NCBI RefSeq assembly: GCF_900167085.1 | Contig: NZ_FUXA01000005.1 | Span: 186,001-250,000 of the forward strand | Direction: 5' to 3' | DNA: 64,000 nucleotides | DNA from: Eubacterium ruminantium | Lineage (GTDB): Bacteria > Bacillota > Clostridia > Lachnospirales > Lachnospiraceae | In this document: one piece after another, positions 26,200-36,357 of the stretch | Layout: each line of letters opens with the position of its first letter | How positions within the stretch are numbered: position 1 is the first letter of the stretch | The notes under the pieces: model-generated | Databases searched by the model: none | What the model was told of the DNA's origin: nothing | Seen by the model: only the letters and a program-made list of their open reading frames with translations | Position numbers and translations under genes: made by a program

Positions 26200-27150
26200 A
26201 TGAAATATATTGAAAACATAATCGAAGGCGACACAATTTCGGAGGTATATTTCTGCAAGAACAAAGTAGATGCCAAGACTAAGGCAGGAAAATCATACTA
26301 TTCGGTGTACTTACAGGATAAGACAGGAGTCATCGATGGAAAGATATGGGATCTCAATAATGGAATAGAGCATTTTGAGACAAATGATTATATCAAGATT
26401 GATGGAGTTGTCACATCATTTAACGGTTCGCTTCAGCTTAATATCAAGAGAGTAAGGAGAGCTGATGAAAGAGAATATGATGTATCCGATTATATGCCTG
26501 TTACAAAGAATGACAGTGACAAAATGTATGATGAGCTGCTCGGTATGATTGACAGCATTTCCAATAAATATCTCAAAGAACTTCTTAAAAGTTTCTTTGT
26601 GGAAGATAAGGCATTTATCGAGGTCTTCAGAAAACACAGTGCCGCGAAGTCGGTTCATCACGGATTTATCGGAGGACTTCTTCAGCATTCACTTTCGGTT
26701 GCAAAATTATGTGATTATATAGCAGGGAATTATTATGCAGTAAACAGAGATCTGCTTATTACAAGTGCACTTTTACATGATATAGGAAAGACTATAGAGC
26801 TTTCTTCATTTCCTTTAAATGATTATACGGATGAAGGACAGCTTATCGGACATATAGTTGAGGGTGCGATGATGGTAAGAGGAAAAATCGATAAGATTGA
26901 AGGATTTCCTAAGGTTCTTTCGGATGAAGTGATCCATTGTATTCTTGCGCATCATGGAGAACTTGAGTATGGTTCACCAAAGAAGCCGGCGATCATCGAA
27001 GCTCAGGCTCTTTCTCTTGCAGATAATATGGATGCAAAGCTTCAGACATTTACAGAACTTCTTGATTCAAGAGCAAAGGAAAAAGAAGAGTGGATGGGCT
27101 TTAATAAACTGTTTGACTCAAATCTCAGAAAGACAACGGATATCAATTAG
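26200..27150 (+). CDS. yhaM: 3'-5' exoribonuclease of the YhaM family
   Basis: 316 residues with an N-terminal OB fold (about 12-85: GKIWDLNNG, TNDYIKIDGVV) and a C-terminal HD domain (about 150-300) with HHGFIGGLLQHS, LLHDIGK and LAHHGE, the metal-binding pattern of YhaM. It degrades RNA and DNA from the 3' end in a metal-dependent way. Length and domain order match the family. A FadR-type regulator follows after 15 bp and is probably co-transcribed. Confidence 0.92.
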   Translation: MKYIENIIEGDTISEVYFCKNKVDAKTKAGKSYYSVYLQDKTGVIDGKIWDLNNGIEHFETNDYIKIDGVVTSFNGSLQLNIKRVRRADEREYDVSDYMPVTKNDSDKMYDELLGMIDSISNKYLKELLKSFFVEDKAFIEVFRKHSAAKSVHHGFIGGLLQHSLSVAKLCDYIAGNYYAVNRDLLITSALLHDIGKTIELSSFPLNDYTDEGQLIGHIVEGAMMVRGKIDKIEGFPKVLSDEVIHCILAHHGELEYGSPKKPAIIEAQALSLADNMDAKLQTFTELLDSRAKEKEEWMGFNKLFDSNLRKTTDIN

Positions 27151-27165
27151 GTAATTTTTTAAAAA

Positions 27166-27870
27166 ATGACACAGAATATTAATTTATCTCAGAAAACTGC
27201 AGAGATTTTAAAAAAGAGAATATTTGATGAGAAGACTCTTGTGCCGGGAGATAAACTTCCTAATGAAAATGAACTTTCATCGGAACTTGGAGTATCGAGA
27301 GCAACTCTTCGAGAAGCTATAAGAATACTTGTGAATGACGGTGTACTTACTGTGTATAGAGGAAAGGGAACTTTCGTAAGCAGTAAGGTTGATCAGTTTG
27401 CGGAAGCATCTGTCATAGGAAATATCGACAATATCGACATGAAGGTAAGACTTCGTGATCTTTATGAAGCAAGACTTATTATTGAGCCGGAGGCAGCATC
27501 TCTTGCTGCAATGAGGGCGACGGAAGAAGAGATTGAAGAGATACTTAACCTCGGAGAAATTGTTCAAAAGAATATAAAGAAGAATCCAAGAGGTGCGGCA
27601 AGAGTTAATTCGGAAAAGGAATTCCACGGAGCCATCATGAAGGCGGCTCATAATGATTTCCTTGCACAATTTATTCCTGTTCTTACCGAAACAATCGAGA
27701 AGACATTTGCTCTTGATGAAAATCTCGAGATAATCGCAGAAGATGCTTATAAGGACCATATAATGATCATGCATTTTCTTAAAGTTCGCGATGCTGCTGC
27801 ATTAAAAAGTGCAGTGACGATTCATCTGCATCATGCAGCCATAAATGAAAATCTGAAACTTGATATATAA
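27166..27870 (+). CDS. FadR-subfamily GntR transcriptional regulator
   Basis: GntR winged helix (about 10-78: LPNENELSSELGVSRATLRE, VYRGKGTFV) and an all-helical FCD ligand domain (about 95-225) with the metal/ligand residues in RLIIEPEAASLAA, FHGAIMKAAHN and HLHHAA. FCD regulators sense small acids such as pyruvate, gluconate or lactate. The ribosome site is poor, consistent with coupling to yhaM upstream. The target genes are not visible here. Confidence 0.92.
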   Translation: MTQNINLSQKTAEILKKRIFDEKTLVPGDKLPNENELSSELGVSRATLREAIRILVNDGVLTVYRGKGTFVSSKVDQFAEASVIGNIDNIDMKVRLRDLYEARLIIEPEAASLAAMRATEEEIEEILNLGEIVQKNIKKNPRGAARVNSEKEFHGAIMKAAHNDFLAQFIPVLTETIEKTFALDENLEIIAEDAYKDHIMIMHFLKVRDAAALKSAVTIHLHHAAINENLKLDI

Positions 27871-27890
27871 ATCCGGGTTAAGAGAAACTG

Positions 27891-27990
27891 TTGTAAAGCA
27901 GTAATGTTAGTTGTGAAATGCAGCTTTTGTAAAACAGTAAAATGAATGGTGTGAAAAAACATAAAACAGTAATGTGAATGATGAAACTGT
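27891..27990 (+). repeat. Three imperfect copies of a 32-36 bp AT-rich repeat
   Basis: The core TAAARCAGTAA followed by TG(t)GAA recurs at about 27893, 27929 and 27961. It lies between the regulator and the rhomboid gene, in non-coding DNA. It may be operator-like or slippage-derived. Confidence 0.35.
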
Positions 27991-28029
27991 AGATGTATAA
28001 AGGTTGGTAAGTTAAGAAGTGAGGTTGGT

Positions 28030-28620
28030 ATGGAGAAAGCGAAATTCAGAATCAAATACAATGCTCCGGTTACACTGACATTTGCATTTATATGTCTTTT
28101 GGTTTTGGGGCTTGGAAATCTTTCGGGCAATAATATCACAAGAACTTTCTTTGAAGTATATAGATCAAAGATGAGTTTCACGTGGTTTATACGACTTTTC
28201 GGACATTCGTTGGGACATATTAATTTTGATCATCTTTTTGGAAATATGACTGTATTTCTTCTGCTTGGACCTATACTTGAAGAGAAATACGGCTCGAAGA
28301 ATCTTCTGGAAATGATACTTATCTGTTCATTTGTTGAAAGCATTGTACAGATGACATTTTTCAGTCATACAGCACTTCTCGGTGCCAGCGGAGTTGTATT
28401 TATGATGATAATACTTGCTTCTGCGGTTAATCTTAAAGACGGCGGAATTCCGCTTACCATGATACTTGTTATTATCATTTATCTGGGTAAAGAAGTTTGG
28501 GCGCAGTTTGCAACGCATGATAATATTTCACATCTTACACATATTGTAGGCGGTGTTTGCGGAGCATGTTTCGGATTTTTCTACGCCAAGGAAGCAAAGA
28601 GACTGGAAAAAGGCGCGTAA
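28030..28620 (+). CDS. Rhomboid-family intramembrane serine protease
   Basis: 196 residues with six hydrophobic segments. The catalytic dyad is visible: Ser120 in LLGASGVVF (GxSG) and His171 in HLTHIVGG; the loop-1 region GHINFDHLFGNM matches the family's H..H..N pattern. It cuts transmembrane substrates; the substrate is unknown. GAGG precedes the ATG. No clear terminator follows. Confidence 0.9.
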   Translation: MEKAKFRIKYNAPVTLTFAFICLLVLGLGNLSGNNITRTFFEVYRSKMSFTWFIRLFGHSLGHINFDHLFGNMTVFLLLGPILEEKYGSKNLLEMILICSFVESIVQMTFFSHTALLGASGVVFMMIILASAVNLKDGGIPLTMILVIIIYLGKEVWAQFATHDNISHLTHIVGGVCGACFGFFYAKEAKRLEKGA

Positions 28621-28632
28621 GACAAATAAGTA

Positions 28633-28684
28633 TTGACAATAAAAACTATATTGGGTATCATATATGTCAGACATATGATTTAGG
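28633..28684 (+). promoter_or_regulatory. ilvC promoter and overlapping palindrome
   Basis: TTGACA (28633-28638), 17-bp spacer, TATCAT (28656-28661). An imperfect palindrome around the -10 and start (ATCATATATGTC with GACATATGAT) may be an operator. The 70-nt leader after it shows no T-box or riboswitch motif. Confidence 0.6.
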
Positions 28685-28712
28685 TTGTCAGACAACGCAA
28701 CATACAGCCTAA

Positions 28713-29780
<1,068 letters not shown>

Positions 29781-29803
29781 TTAAAAATATAATTTTTTAT
29801 ATG

Positions 29804-29841
29804 CTGCCGTTTTGTATGAAAATATGAAGCGGCAGTTTTTA
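29804..29841 (+). terminator. ilvC terminator
   Basis: CTGCCG pairs with CGGCAG, extended by TTTT/AAA pairing, and is followed by five T residues. Confidence 0.88.
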
Positions 29842-30056
29842 TTTTGAGACAGAATACGAATCGGTGGTTTTCATTTTGATATTGAAAATTGTTGAAATGA
29901 AATAAAGCACATATTTCATAGTACGAAACTATAATAAAAATATAGTAATTATCAGTGATTTATGGTACATTTACTATATTGAAATGAATGATATAAAGGT
30001 TTGGTAGGTTGAAGAGTCTGCCTTTAAGGATTCATTTAAATTGAAGGAGGTTAAGT

Positions 30057-30479
30057 ATGGCCGATAAGAAACAGGAAGAAGGGGTTCTTTGGAAAGATAG
30101 GATGAGACATCTTGGACTCCCTATCTCATTTACAATTTATAAACTTAAGGATGACAGACTTTTTTTACAGAGAGGTTTCTTTACAACAAGATATGAAGAA
30201 ACACTTCTCTACAGAGTTAGGGATCTGTCTCTTAGAAGAACTCTTTGGCAGAAGATATTTGGTGTCGGAAGTATTGTAGTTACATCTTCTGATAAGTCTA
30301 ATCCATATCTTGAGCTCAAGAATATCAAGAACACTATGGAAGTTAAGGAGCTTCTTCATAAAAAGGTTGAGGAAATGAAGAATAAGAAGAGAATGCGTGT
30401 CAACGAGATGGTCGACAGCCCATTTGATACTGATGGTGATGGCGATGTTGATGTTGATTTCGACGACGATACATTCTAA
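30057..30479 (+). CDS. Bacterial PH-domain protein with acidic tail
   Basis: 140 residues with GGAGG before the ATG. The central part matches the bPH_2 (YdbS/YdbT-like) fold: FTIYKLKDDRLFLQRGFF, then RDLSLRRTLWQKIFGVG and SIVVTSSD. A charged helix follows, then an extreme acidic end (DTDGDGDVDVDFDDD) resembling a calcium loop. There is no membrane helix, unlike longer bPH_2 proteins. The function is unknown. The 276-bp gap before it is AT-rich and holds an ACTATA/TATAGT inverted repeat (29928-29946) but no gene. Confidence 0.75.
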   Translation: MADKKQEEGVLWKDRMRHLGLPISFTIYKLKDDRLFLQRGFFTTRYEETLLYRVRDLSLRRTLWQKIFGVGSIVVTSSDKSNPYLELKNIKNTMEVKELLHKKVEEMKNKKRMRVNEMVDSPFDTDGDGDVDVDFDDDTF

Positions 30480-30562
30480 TAAAATGCGAATAACAGCCTT
30501 AAGCAAAACATAAAGAGTGCTTCGGTTGTGAAATATAAGACCATTTTAGGAAGGAACAAAAA

Positions 30563-31054
30563 ATGAAAGCAGCTATAATAATGGGTTCTACAAGCGATCT
30601 TGCAAAGGTTGAACCTGCAGTGGAAATTTTGAAAAAGTACGGTGTTGATGTTAAAGTCAGATGTCTTTCAGCACATAGAGCGCATGCGGCTCTCTCTGAA
30701 TTCATGAATGAGATTAATAATGACGGTACAGAAGTTGTTATCGCAGCAGCAGGAATGGCAGCGGCTCTTCCGGGCGTAGTTGCATCACAGACAGTTCTGC
30801 CGGTTATTGGTGTTCCTCTTTCAGGATCAAATCTTGAGGGTATGGATGCACTTCTTTCAATCGTTCAGATGCCACCTGGAATACCTGTTGCAACAGTTGC
30901 AATAAATGGCGGCAAGAATGCAGCTCATCTTGCATTACAGATAATGGCTGTAAGCAACAAGGAACTCAGAGACAGATTATGGAATGATAGAAAAGAAATG
31001 GAAGAGGCAGCTGATAAAGCAAACAAAGAAGTAATGGAAAAGTTTGGCTGCTAG
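30563..31054 (+). CDS. purE: N5-carboxyaminoimidazole ribonucleotide mutase
   Basis: 163 residues, normal for class I PurE. The signature GSTSDLAKV and SAHRAHAAL near the N-terminus and AAGMAAALPGVVAS and GSNLEGMDALLSIVQMP in the middle are all present. It moves the carboxyl group of N5-CAIR to give CAIR in purine synthesis. The gene stands apart from other pur genes and has its own terminator; no purine riboswitch precedes it. Confidence 0.97.
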   Translation: MKAAIIMGSTSDLAKVEPAVEILKKYGVDVKVRCLSAHRAHAALSEFMNEINNDGTEVVIAAAGMAAALPGVVASQTVLPVIGVPLSGSNLEGMDALLSIVQMPPGIPVATVAINGGKNAAHLALQIMAVSNKELRDRLWNDRKEMEEAADKANKEVMEKFGC

Positions 31055-31079
31055 TCTAACATGATATAAGAAGTTTTTA

Positions 31080-31122
31080 CAGGGAGAGTGGATAAAACCA
31101 CTTCTCCTTGTATTTGTATTTT
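31080..31122 (+). terminator. purE terminator
   Basis: CAGGGAGAGTGG pairs with CCACTTCTCCTTG (one bulge), followed by a T-rich tract. It overlaps an upstream in-frame ATG (31088) of the channel gene, which argues for the later start. Confidence 0.85.
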
Positions 31123-31153
31123 CGGAGTTGTATACCGGATTATGAGGAGTAGG

Positions 31154-32158
31154 ATGGATAAGGACGAGATAAAGACCGATATAGAAAATAAAGAGGATAA
31201 AGATAAATCATTCTACAAGAAAAGAATCTTTGATATTATCCAGATTGGTAAAAGAGGAGACCTTCCAAGCCGGAGTTTTGATATTTTTATAGTTATAGTC
31301 ATCATACTCAATATCATGACTCTTATTCTTGAGACATTTACAGAACTTGAGAAATATCAGCATATTTTTAAAGCTGTTGAAATGGTTACAATGATCATAT
31401 TCTGCATAGAATATATTCTTCGTATTTGGACCGCGGAATATCTTTATACTAAAAAGACCAAGGCAAGGGCGAGGCTCAGGTTTTTGGTTTCATATGATGG
31501 TATAGTTGATTTTCTTACAATTCTTCCATTCTTTTTCCTGTCAGGATTTGCGGCATTCAGATTGTTAAGAGTTGTGAGAATATTCCACCTTTTCAGAATT
31601 AATGCAAAAGATGATTCATTCAGTATCATTACGAGAGTACTTCTGGATAAGAAGAATCAGATATTTTCGTCTGTATTCATAATCCTTGTTCTCATGCTGG
31701 CATCGTCATTATGTATGTACAGTGTAGAATCTGCTGTTCAGCCAGAGGCATTTAAAAATGCGCTTTCAGGACTGTACTGGAGTATGTCGACTATATTTAC
31801 TGTTGGTTACGGAGATATAACGCCGATAACGGGACTGGGAAGATTTCTTGCAGTTGTGATAACATTTCTTGGTGTAGGCGTTGTGGCTATTCCAACAGGT
31901 ATCATTTCCGCAGGTTTCGTTGAGCAGTATACAAAGGCGCAGAACCAGGCTAAGAAAAAGAAGATTGAGGGAAGGCGAAGAAGTACCGAAAATGTTATCG
32001 TAGAGAGTGATTCGCCATATATCGGCGACACCATAAGAAAAGTTGAGGATGATTATAAAATATCGGTTGCAGTTATAATACGTAATGATATTCTTGTACT
32101 TCCTGAAGATAATGTTGTGATCGAAGAAGGAGACACAATTGTTTATCAGCATATTTAG
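31154..32158 (+). CDS. Voltage-gated-type potassium channel with RCK C domain
   Basis: ATG 31154 (GAGGAG 4 bp upstream; 31142 is an alternative) is chosen because an ATG at 31088 lies inside the purE terminator. Six membrane segments: S1-S3 (about 35-140), an Arg-rich S4 (FRLLRVVRIFHLFRI), then S5, pore with the K+ filter TVGYGDI and S6 (about 240-265). A Lys/Arg-rich linker leads to a TrkA_C/RCK_C domain (about 290-334) ending EEGDTIVY. It is expected to pass K+ and be gated by voltage and a cytosolic ligand. Confidence 0.93.
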   Translation: MDKDEIKTDIENKEDKDKSFYKKRIFDIIQIGKRGDLPSRSFDIFIVIVIILNIMTLILETFTELEKYQHIFKAVEMVTMIIFCIEYILRIWTAEYLYTKKTKARARLRFLVSYDGIVDFLTILPFFFLSGFAAFRLLRVVRIFHLFRINAKDDSFSIITRVLLDKKNQIFSSVFIILVLMLASSLCMYSVESAVQPEAFKNALSGLYWSMSTIFTVGYGDITPITGLGRFLAVVITFLGVGVVAIPTGIISAGFVEQYTKAQNQAKKKKIEGRRRSTENVIVESDSPYIGDTIRKVEDDYKISVAVIIRNDILVLPEDNVVIEEGDTIVYQHI

Positions 32159-32176
32159 CTGATTCGCAACAAACAG

Positions 32177-32205
32177 TTGACATGTTTGATGAAATATGAT
32201 ATTTT
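32177..32205 (+). promoter_or_regulatory. Promoter of the T-box/trp operon
   Basis: TTGACA (32177-32182), 17-bp spacer, TATTTT (32200-32205). Confidence 0.65.
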
Positions 32206-32211
32206 TCAAAT

Positions 32212-32563
32212 CATAATAACATTAAACCGATGACGTGGAGATAACGGTGAAAGATGTGCATCCAGAGATCGGACCCGGTGCGATGATCGTAGGATTTATC
32301 GCGAGGCTGTAAGGTTCGTTGTAACAGTTCATCAAATGGACCACCGAGGGAACAGTGAAAGCCATTTTGATAAGATTTGGTTAGTATCATGTTACGTGTG
32401 CGAGCGTTAATCGCTGGGAATATGATGGTATTCCGACAGAGTGTGGCATTTGATCCTTAGATTTGCTGGATACTTAAAGGGTTATAATGCTGAAGTAAGG
32501 TGGCACCGCGAAAGATAATTCGTCCTTAGTCTGACAAGAGTTTGTCTGACTAAGGATTTTTTT
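32212..32563 (+). ncRNA. T-box riboswitch leader, tryptophan-specific
   Basis: The T-box signature AAGGTGGCACCGCG is at 32497-32510, followed by a terminator (32523-32563) whose stem TCCTTAGTCTGACA/TGTCTGACTAAGGA precedes eight T. Upstream is a long stem I region; its lower arm (CGGTG, about 32235) pairs with CACCG (about 32342), and TGG at 32337-32339 is the best specifier. The T-box bulge UGGC would pair with GCCA, that is, a tRNA with discriminator G, as in bacterial tRNA-Trp. Uncharged tRNA-Trp would stabilise the antiterminator and switch on trpB-A. Family secure; specifier position inferred. Confidence 0.93.
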
Positions 32564-32611
32564 ACTTTACAGGAAATTACTTTATGTTCTTGTACTGAAA
32601 GGAGTTTGGAA

Positions 32612-33799
32612 ATGGATAAGACAGGAAGATTTGGAGATTTTGGAGGACAGTACATTCCGGAAACATTGATGAATGAAATTCATAAGCTTGAAGCAGCATA
32701 TGAGCATTATAAAAATGATCCTGAATTCATAGCTGAGCTTGATAAGCTTAATCGTGAATATGCAGGTAGACCGTCACTTCTTTATTATGCAGAGAAGATG
32801 ACCAAAGATCTTGGAGGAGCAAAGATTTATCTTAAGAGAGAAGATCTTAATCATACAGGATCACATAAGATAAATAATGTTCTCGGACAGTGCTTACTTG
32901 CCAAGAAAATGGGCAAGACAAGAGTTATAGCTGAGACAGGTGCAGGTCAGCACGGTGTTGCAACAGCTACAGCGGCAGCTCTTATGGATATGGAATGTGA
33001 GATATTCATGGGAGAGGAAGATACAAAGAGACAGGCACTTAACGTTTACAGAATGGAACTTTTGGGAGCTAAGGTTCATGCAGTTAAGACAGGTACAAGA
33101 GTTCTTAAGGATGCCGTAAATGAGGCGATGAGAGAGTGGACAAGCAGAGTGGATGATACACTTTATGTTTTGGGTTCGGTTATGGGACCTCATCCATTCC
33201 CTACTATAGTAAGAGATTTTCAGTCAGTTATAAGTAAGGAAAGCAGAGCGCAGATCCTTGAAGCTGAAGGAAAGCTTCCTGATGTTGTTATCGCATGTGT
33301 TGGCGGCGGAAGCAATGCTATCGGTTCATTTTATGAATATATAAAAGATGAAGGCGTTAAACTTATCGGATGTGAGGCAGCGGGTCTTGGAGTTGATAAT
33401 CCAAAGAATGCAGCGACTATGGCAAATGGATCGGTAGGAATCTTCCATGGTATGAAATCACTTTTCTGCCAGGATGAATATGGACAGATCGCTCCTGTTT
33501 ATTCTATTTCAGCAGGACTTGATTATCCGGGAATCGGACCGGAACATGCTTATCTTGCTTCTATTAACAGAGCTGAATATGTTCCGATCACAGACGAAGA
33601 GGCAGTAAGAGCTTTTGAATATCTTTCAAGAACAGAAGGTATCATACCTGCAATCGAAAGCAGTCATGCTGTAGCACAGGTATTAAAAATCGCTCCGAAT
33701 ATGCCAAAGGACAGCATTATTGTTTGTACTATCTCAGGAAGAGGAGATAAGGACGTAGCTGCTATCGCGAGATACAGAGGCGTTGAGATTTACGAATAG
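32612..33799 (+). CDS. trpB: Tryptophan synthase beta chain
   Basis: ATG 32612 with AAAGGAG 7 bp upstream; a TTG at 32606 is less likely. 395 residues, normal TrpB1 length. The PLP lysine is in HTGSHKINN, the substrate loop [10 protein letters not shown], the phosphate-binding GGGSNAIG and the end motif SGRGDKD are present. It joins indole with serine. It is the first gene after the T-box, which is unusual: trpB normally follows trpF. Confidence 0.97.
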   Translation: MDKTGRFGDFGGQYIPETLMNEIHKLEAAYEHYKNDPEFIAELDKLNREYAGRPSLLYYAEKMTKDLGGAKIYLKREDLNHTGSHKINNVLGQCLLAKKMGKTRVIAETGAGQHGVATATAAALMDMECEIFMGEEDTKRQALNVYRMELLGAKVHAVKTGTRVLKDAVNEAMREWTSRVDDTLYVLGSVMGPHPFPTIVRDFQSVISKESRAQILEAEGKLPDVVIACVGGGSNAIGSFYEYIKDEGVKLIGCEAAGLGVDNPKNAATMANGSVGIFHGMKSLFCQDEYGQIAPVYSISAGLDYPGIGPEHAYLASINRAEYVPITDEEAVRAFEYLSRTEGIIPAIESSHAVAQVLKIAPNMPKDSIIVCTISGRGDKDVAAIARYRGVEIYE

Positions 33800-33844
33800 A
33801 AACCGGCGGGGAAAAGATATTTGAACAAAAGGAGAGGTTAAGCT

Positions 33845-34870
33845 ATGTATAAGGATATTTTGGCTAAGGTAACAAATAAAGAGACGCTTACACCTGAGGA
33901 AATCTCGGAATTTATAAATGCAGTTGCAGCTGATGAAGTAACAGATGTTCAGATAGCAGGATTTCAGGTTGGTTTATTGATGAAGGGAACCAATACAGAT
34001 GAGCTTGCAGCATTTGCAAATGCAATGAGAGCTAACTGTGTACCTATAAGAGCAAATGTTAAGGATGAAATGATGGATACCTGCGGAACAGGCGGAGGAC
34101 TCAGTACATTCAATATTTCCACAGCTACAGCACTTGTTGCGGCAGCAGCGGGAATTCCGATTGCAAAACACGGAAGCAGATCTATTTCATCACTTTCGGG
34201 AAGTGCGGATGTTCTTGAAGCTTTGGGAGTAAATATAAATCTCAATAATGAACAGGCAGCAAAACTTATCGAGGATATAGGAATCGCATTTATCTATGCA
34301 CCTCTTTTCCATCCTGTTATGGGAAAGGTTCTTCCTCCGGAAAGTGAGCTGGGAATCAAGACTATTTTCTATACAATAATCGGACCGCTCATCAATCCTT
34401 CATTTGCACCAAGACATCTTCTGGGTGTTTACAAGGCTGAACTCCTTGATACAGTTTCGGAAGTTGCAAAGAATATTGGTTATACAAAGGCTATGTTTGT
34501 ATATGGAGAAGATGGTCTCGATGAGATTTCACTTCTTGGCAAGACAAGGATCAATGAACTTAAAGACGGAAAGATCATTAAGTATACTATCGAACCTGAA
34601 GATTTCGGACTTAAGAGATGCTCTCTTGATGATATTAAGACAGGTACTCCTACTGAAAATGCAGATACAATAAGAGGAGTATTTTCAGGAAAGATAAGCG
34701 GACCTAGAAAAGATGCTATAGTCTTAAATGCTGCAGGTGCGCTTGTGGTTGGCGGAAAGGCTAAGGATTTTGCTGAAGGCGTTGAACTTGCAAAAGAACT
34801 TATAGAAAATGGTTCAGCAGAGAAGAAACTTCAGGAGCTTATTACAGAATCAAATAAATACGCTGAATAA
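33845..34870 (+). CDS. trpD: Anthranilate phosphoribosyltransferase
   Basis: 341 residues. The PRPP site reads DTCGTGGGLSTFNIST, followed by AKHGSRSISSLSGSADVLEALG, the TrpD signature (KHGNR.-type), and HPVMGKVLPP. It transfers phosphoribose to anthranilate. GGAGAGG site upstream of the ATG. No fused TrpG domain. Confidence 0.97.
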   Translation: MYKDILAKVTNKETLTPEEISEFINAVAADEVTDVQIAGFQVGLLMKGTNTDELAAFANAMRANCVPIRANVKDEMMDTCGTGGGLSTFNISTATALVAAAAGIPIAKHGSRSISSLSGSADVLEALGVNINLNNEQAAKLIEDIGIAFIYAPLFHPVMGKVLPPESELGIKTIFYTIIGPLINPSFAPRHLLGVYKAELLDTVSEVAKNIGYTKAMFVYGEDGLDEISLLGKTRINELKDGKIIKYTIEPEDFGLKRCSLDDIKTGTPTENADTIRGVFSGKISGPRKDAIVLNAAGALVVGGKAKDFAEGVELAKELIENGSAEKKLQELITESNKYAE

Positions 34871-34961
34871 TATTTGCTGAATAAAATGAGCTGAATAATA
34901 TCTGCGTATAATTTGTATCTATGGTTTCACAGAGTCGGATTGTAGGAAATGGGTAAAAGAT

Positions 34962-35681
34962 ATGAATAAATTCAGTGAAAGCTTGAAAAACAGAAAAAAT
35001 GAGGGAAGACTTCCGATTATAGTTGATTTTAAATGTGTTTCGCCGGGAGTAGGAAGGCTTATAGATGAGCATGATGCGCATTATCTTGCACAGATGATCG
35101 AAGATGCAGGTGCTCCGGCTATTTCGGTTGTTACCGAGCCAAATGATTTTGGCGGTTCTATCAGGCTTCTGAAGGATATCAGAAGACTTGTGGATATTCC
35201 GATTCTCAGGAAAGATTTCATAAGAGATACAAAGGAGATTGATAGATCAATAGATGCGGGAGCGGATTCGGTGCTTCTCATGTGTTCGGTTATGAGTGAA
35301 GAAGAGATGAAAATCTGTTATGAGTATGCTGTTGAAAAAGGTATAGAACCTTTTGTGGAAACTCATAACTTAGAAGAGATTGCTCTTGCAAAAAATCTCG
35401 GTGCAAAACTTGTTGGGATCAATAACAGAAATATACTGAAGCTTGAAAAAGATGGCGGAACAGTCGATACAACAGCGAGTTTGCTTGATTCCGGAAATGG
35501 AGACAATCGTAAGGAAGATTTATTCGGAAAAGATGTTTTCCTTGTAAGTGAGAGTGGAATACTCAGTGCTGATGATGCAAAGAAAGCTGTATCATGCGGG
35601 GCTGACGCGGTGCTTATCGGAACGGCTATCTGGAAAGCGTCATATCCTATAGAATTTTATAGAGAGCTTACAAATATATGA
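34962..35681 (+). CDS. trpC: Indole-3-glycerol phosphate synthase, short divergent form
   Basis: 239 residues, about 15-25 shorter than usual at the N-terminus. The barrel motifs are VDFKCVSPG (K24, the Lys53 equivalent), LRKDFI, FVETH (Glu159 equivalent), VGINNRNI and ESGI. The residue matching catalytic Glu51 of the Sulfolobus enzyme is Asp22. It closes the indole ring from CdRP. A 91-bp gap to trpD is the largest in the operon; the stop overlaps trpF by 4 bp. Confidence 0.92.
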   Translation: MNKFSESLKNRKNEGRLPIIVDFKCVSPGVGRLIDEHDAHYLAQMIEDAGAPAISVVTEPNDFGGSIRLLKDIRRLVDIPILRKDFIRDTKEIDRSIDAGADSVLLMCSVMSEEEMKICYEYAVEKGIEPFVETHNLEEIALAKNLGAKLVGINNRNILKLEKDGGTVDTTASLLDSGNGDNRKEDLFGKDVFLVSESGILSADDAKKAVSCGADAVLIGTAIWKASYPIEFYRELTNI

Positions 35682-36337
35682 AGAAGTTACTTGTTAAGAT
35701 CTGTGGTCTGATGCGCGAGGAAGATGTGGATCACTGCATAAATTCAGGAGCTGATATAGTGGGATTTGTGGTTGATTATCCTGTGGCGGTTCCGTGGAAT
35801 TTAGATATAAAAAGAGCCGGCGAACTTATAGATCACTTCAGAAAAAAGATTGAAGAAACAGGCATAAAATGTGAATGCTGTATAGTTTCGGGCGGCAACA
35901 TAGAAAAGTTATCAAATCTTATAAGTGTCCTTAAACCTGATTATATTCAGCTGCATTATAAAGAGGACGAGGATACGATAATCGGGCTGAAGAAGCTGCA
36001 CAGCATAAAGATAATAAAAACTGTTCCGGAAGGCTGTGATGACGCGAAGGCATTTGAAAAAGCCGGGGCGGATATTCTTCTTGTGGATGCAAGAAACGCT
36101 GAAAATGCAGCATCATCCGGATGCAGTCTGAATGAAGAATTTTATAAAAATGTAAGGGCATCTGTTGATATTCCGGTCATGGCAGCCGGAGGGATAAATC
36201 CTTCAAATGTGAAAGATATTATAGACAGACTCAGTCCTGAACTTATAGATATAATGACGGGGGTTGAAGAATCATTTGGCATTAAGTCACAAAAGAAGAT
36301 AAATGATCTGATGGATAATATTAAAGACTATATCTGA
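35678..36337 (+). CDS. trpF: Phosphoribosylanthranilate isomerase, divergent
   Basis: 219 residues. The general base cysteine is in KICGLMREED (C9) and the general acid is likely the Asp of LLVDARN. Departures from the usual pattern: IQLHYKED where QLHG is typical, and AASSGCSL where a GGTG-type loop is typical; the phosphate loop MAAGGINPSNV and SGVE-like MTGVEESFGIKS are kept. ATGA overlap with trpC. It isomerises PRA to CdRP. Confidence 0.9.
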   Translation: MKKLLVKICGLMREEDVDHCINSGADIVGFVVDYPVAVPWNLDIKRAGELIDHFRKKIEETGIKCECCIVSGGNIEKLSNLISVLKPDYIQLHYKEDEDTIIGLKKLHSIKIIKTVPEGCDDAKAFEKAGADILLVDARNAENAASSGCSLNEEFYKNVRASVDIPVMAAGGINPSNVKDIIDRLSPELIDIMTGVEESFGIKSQKKINDLMDNIKDYI

Positions 36338-36357
36338 TAGTAGAAAGAAGGAATAAC

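Noticed and set aside
30480-30562. Purine riboswitch before purE
   Set aside because: The 83-bp gap holds no conserved three-way junction and is too short.
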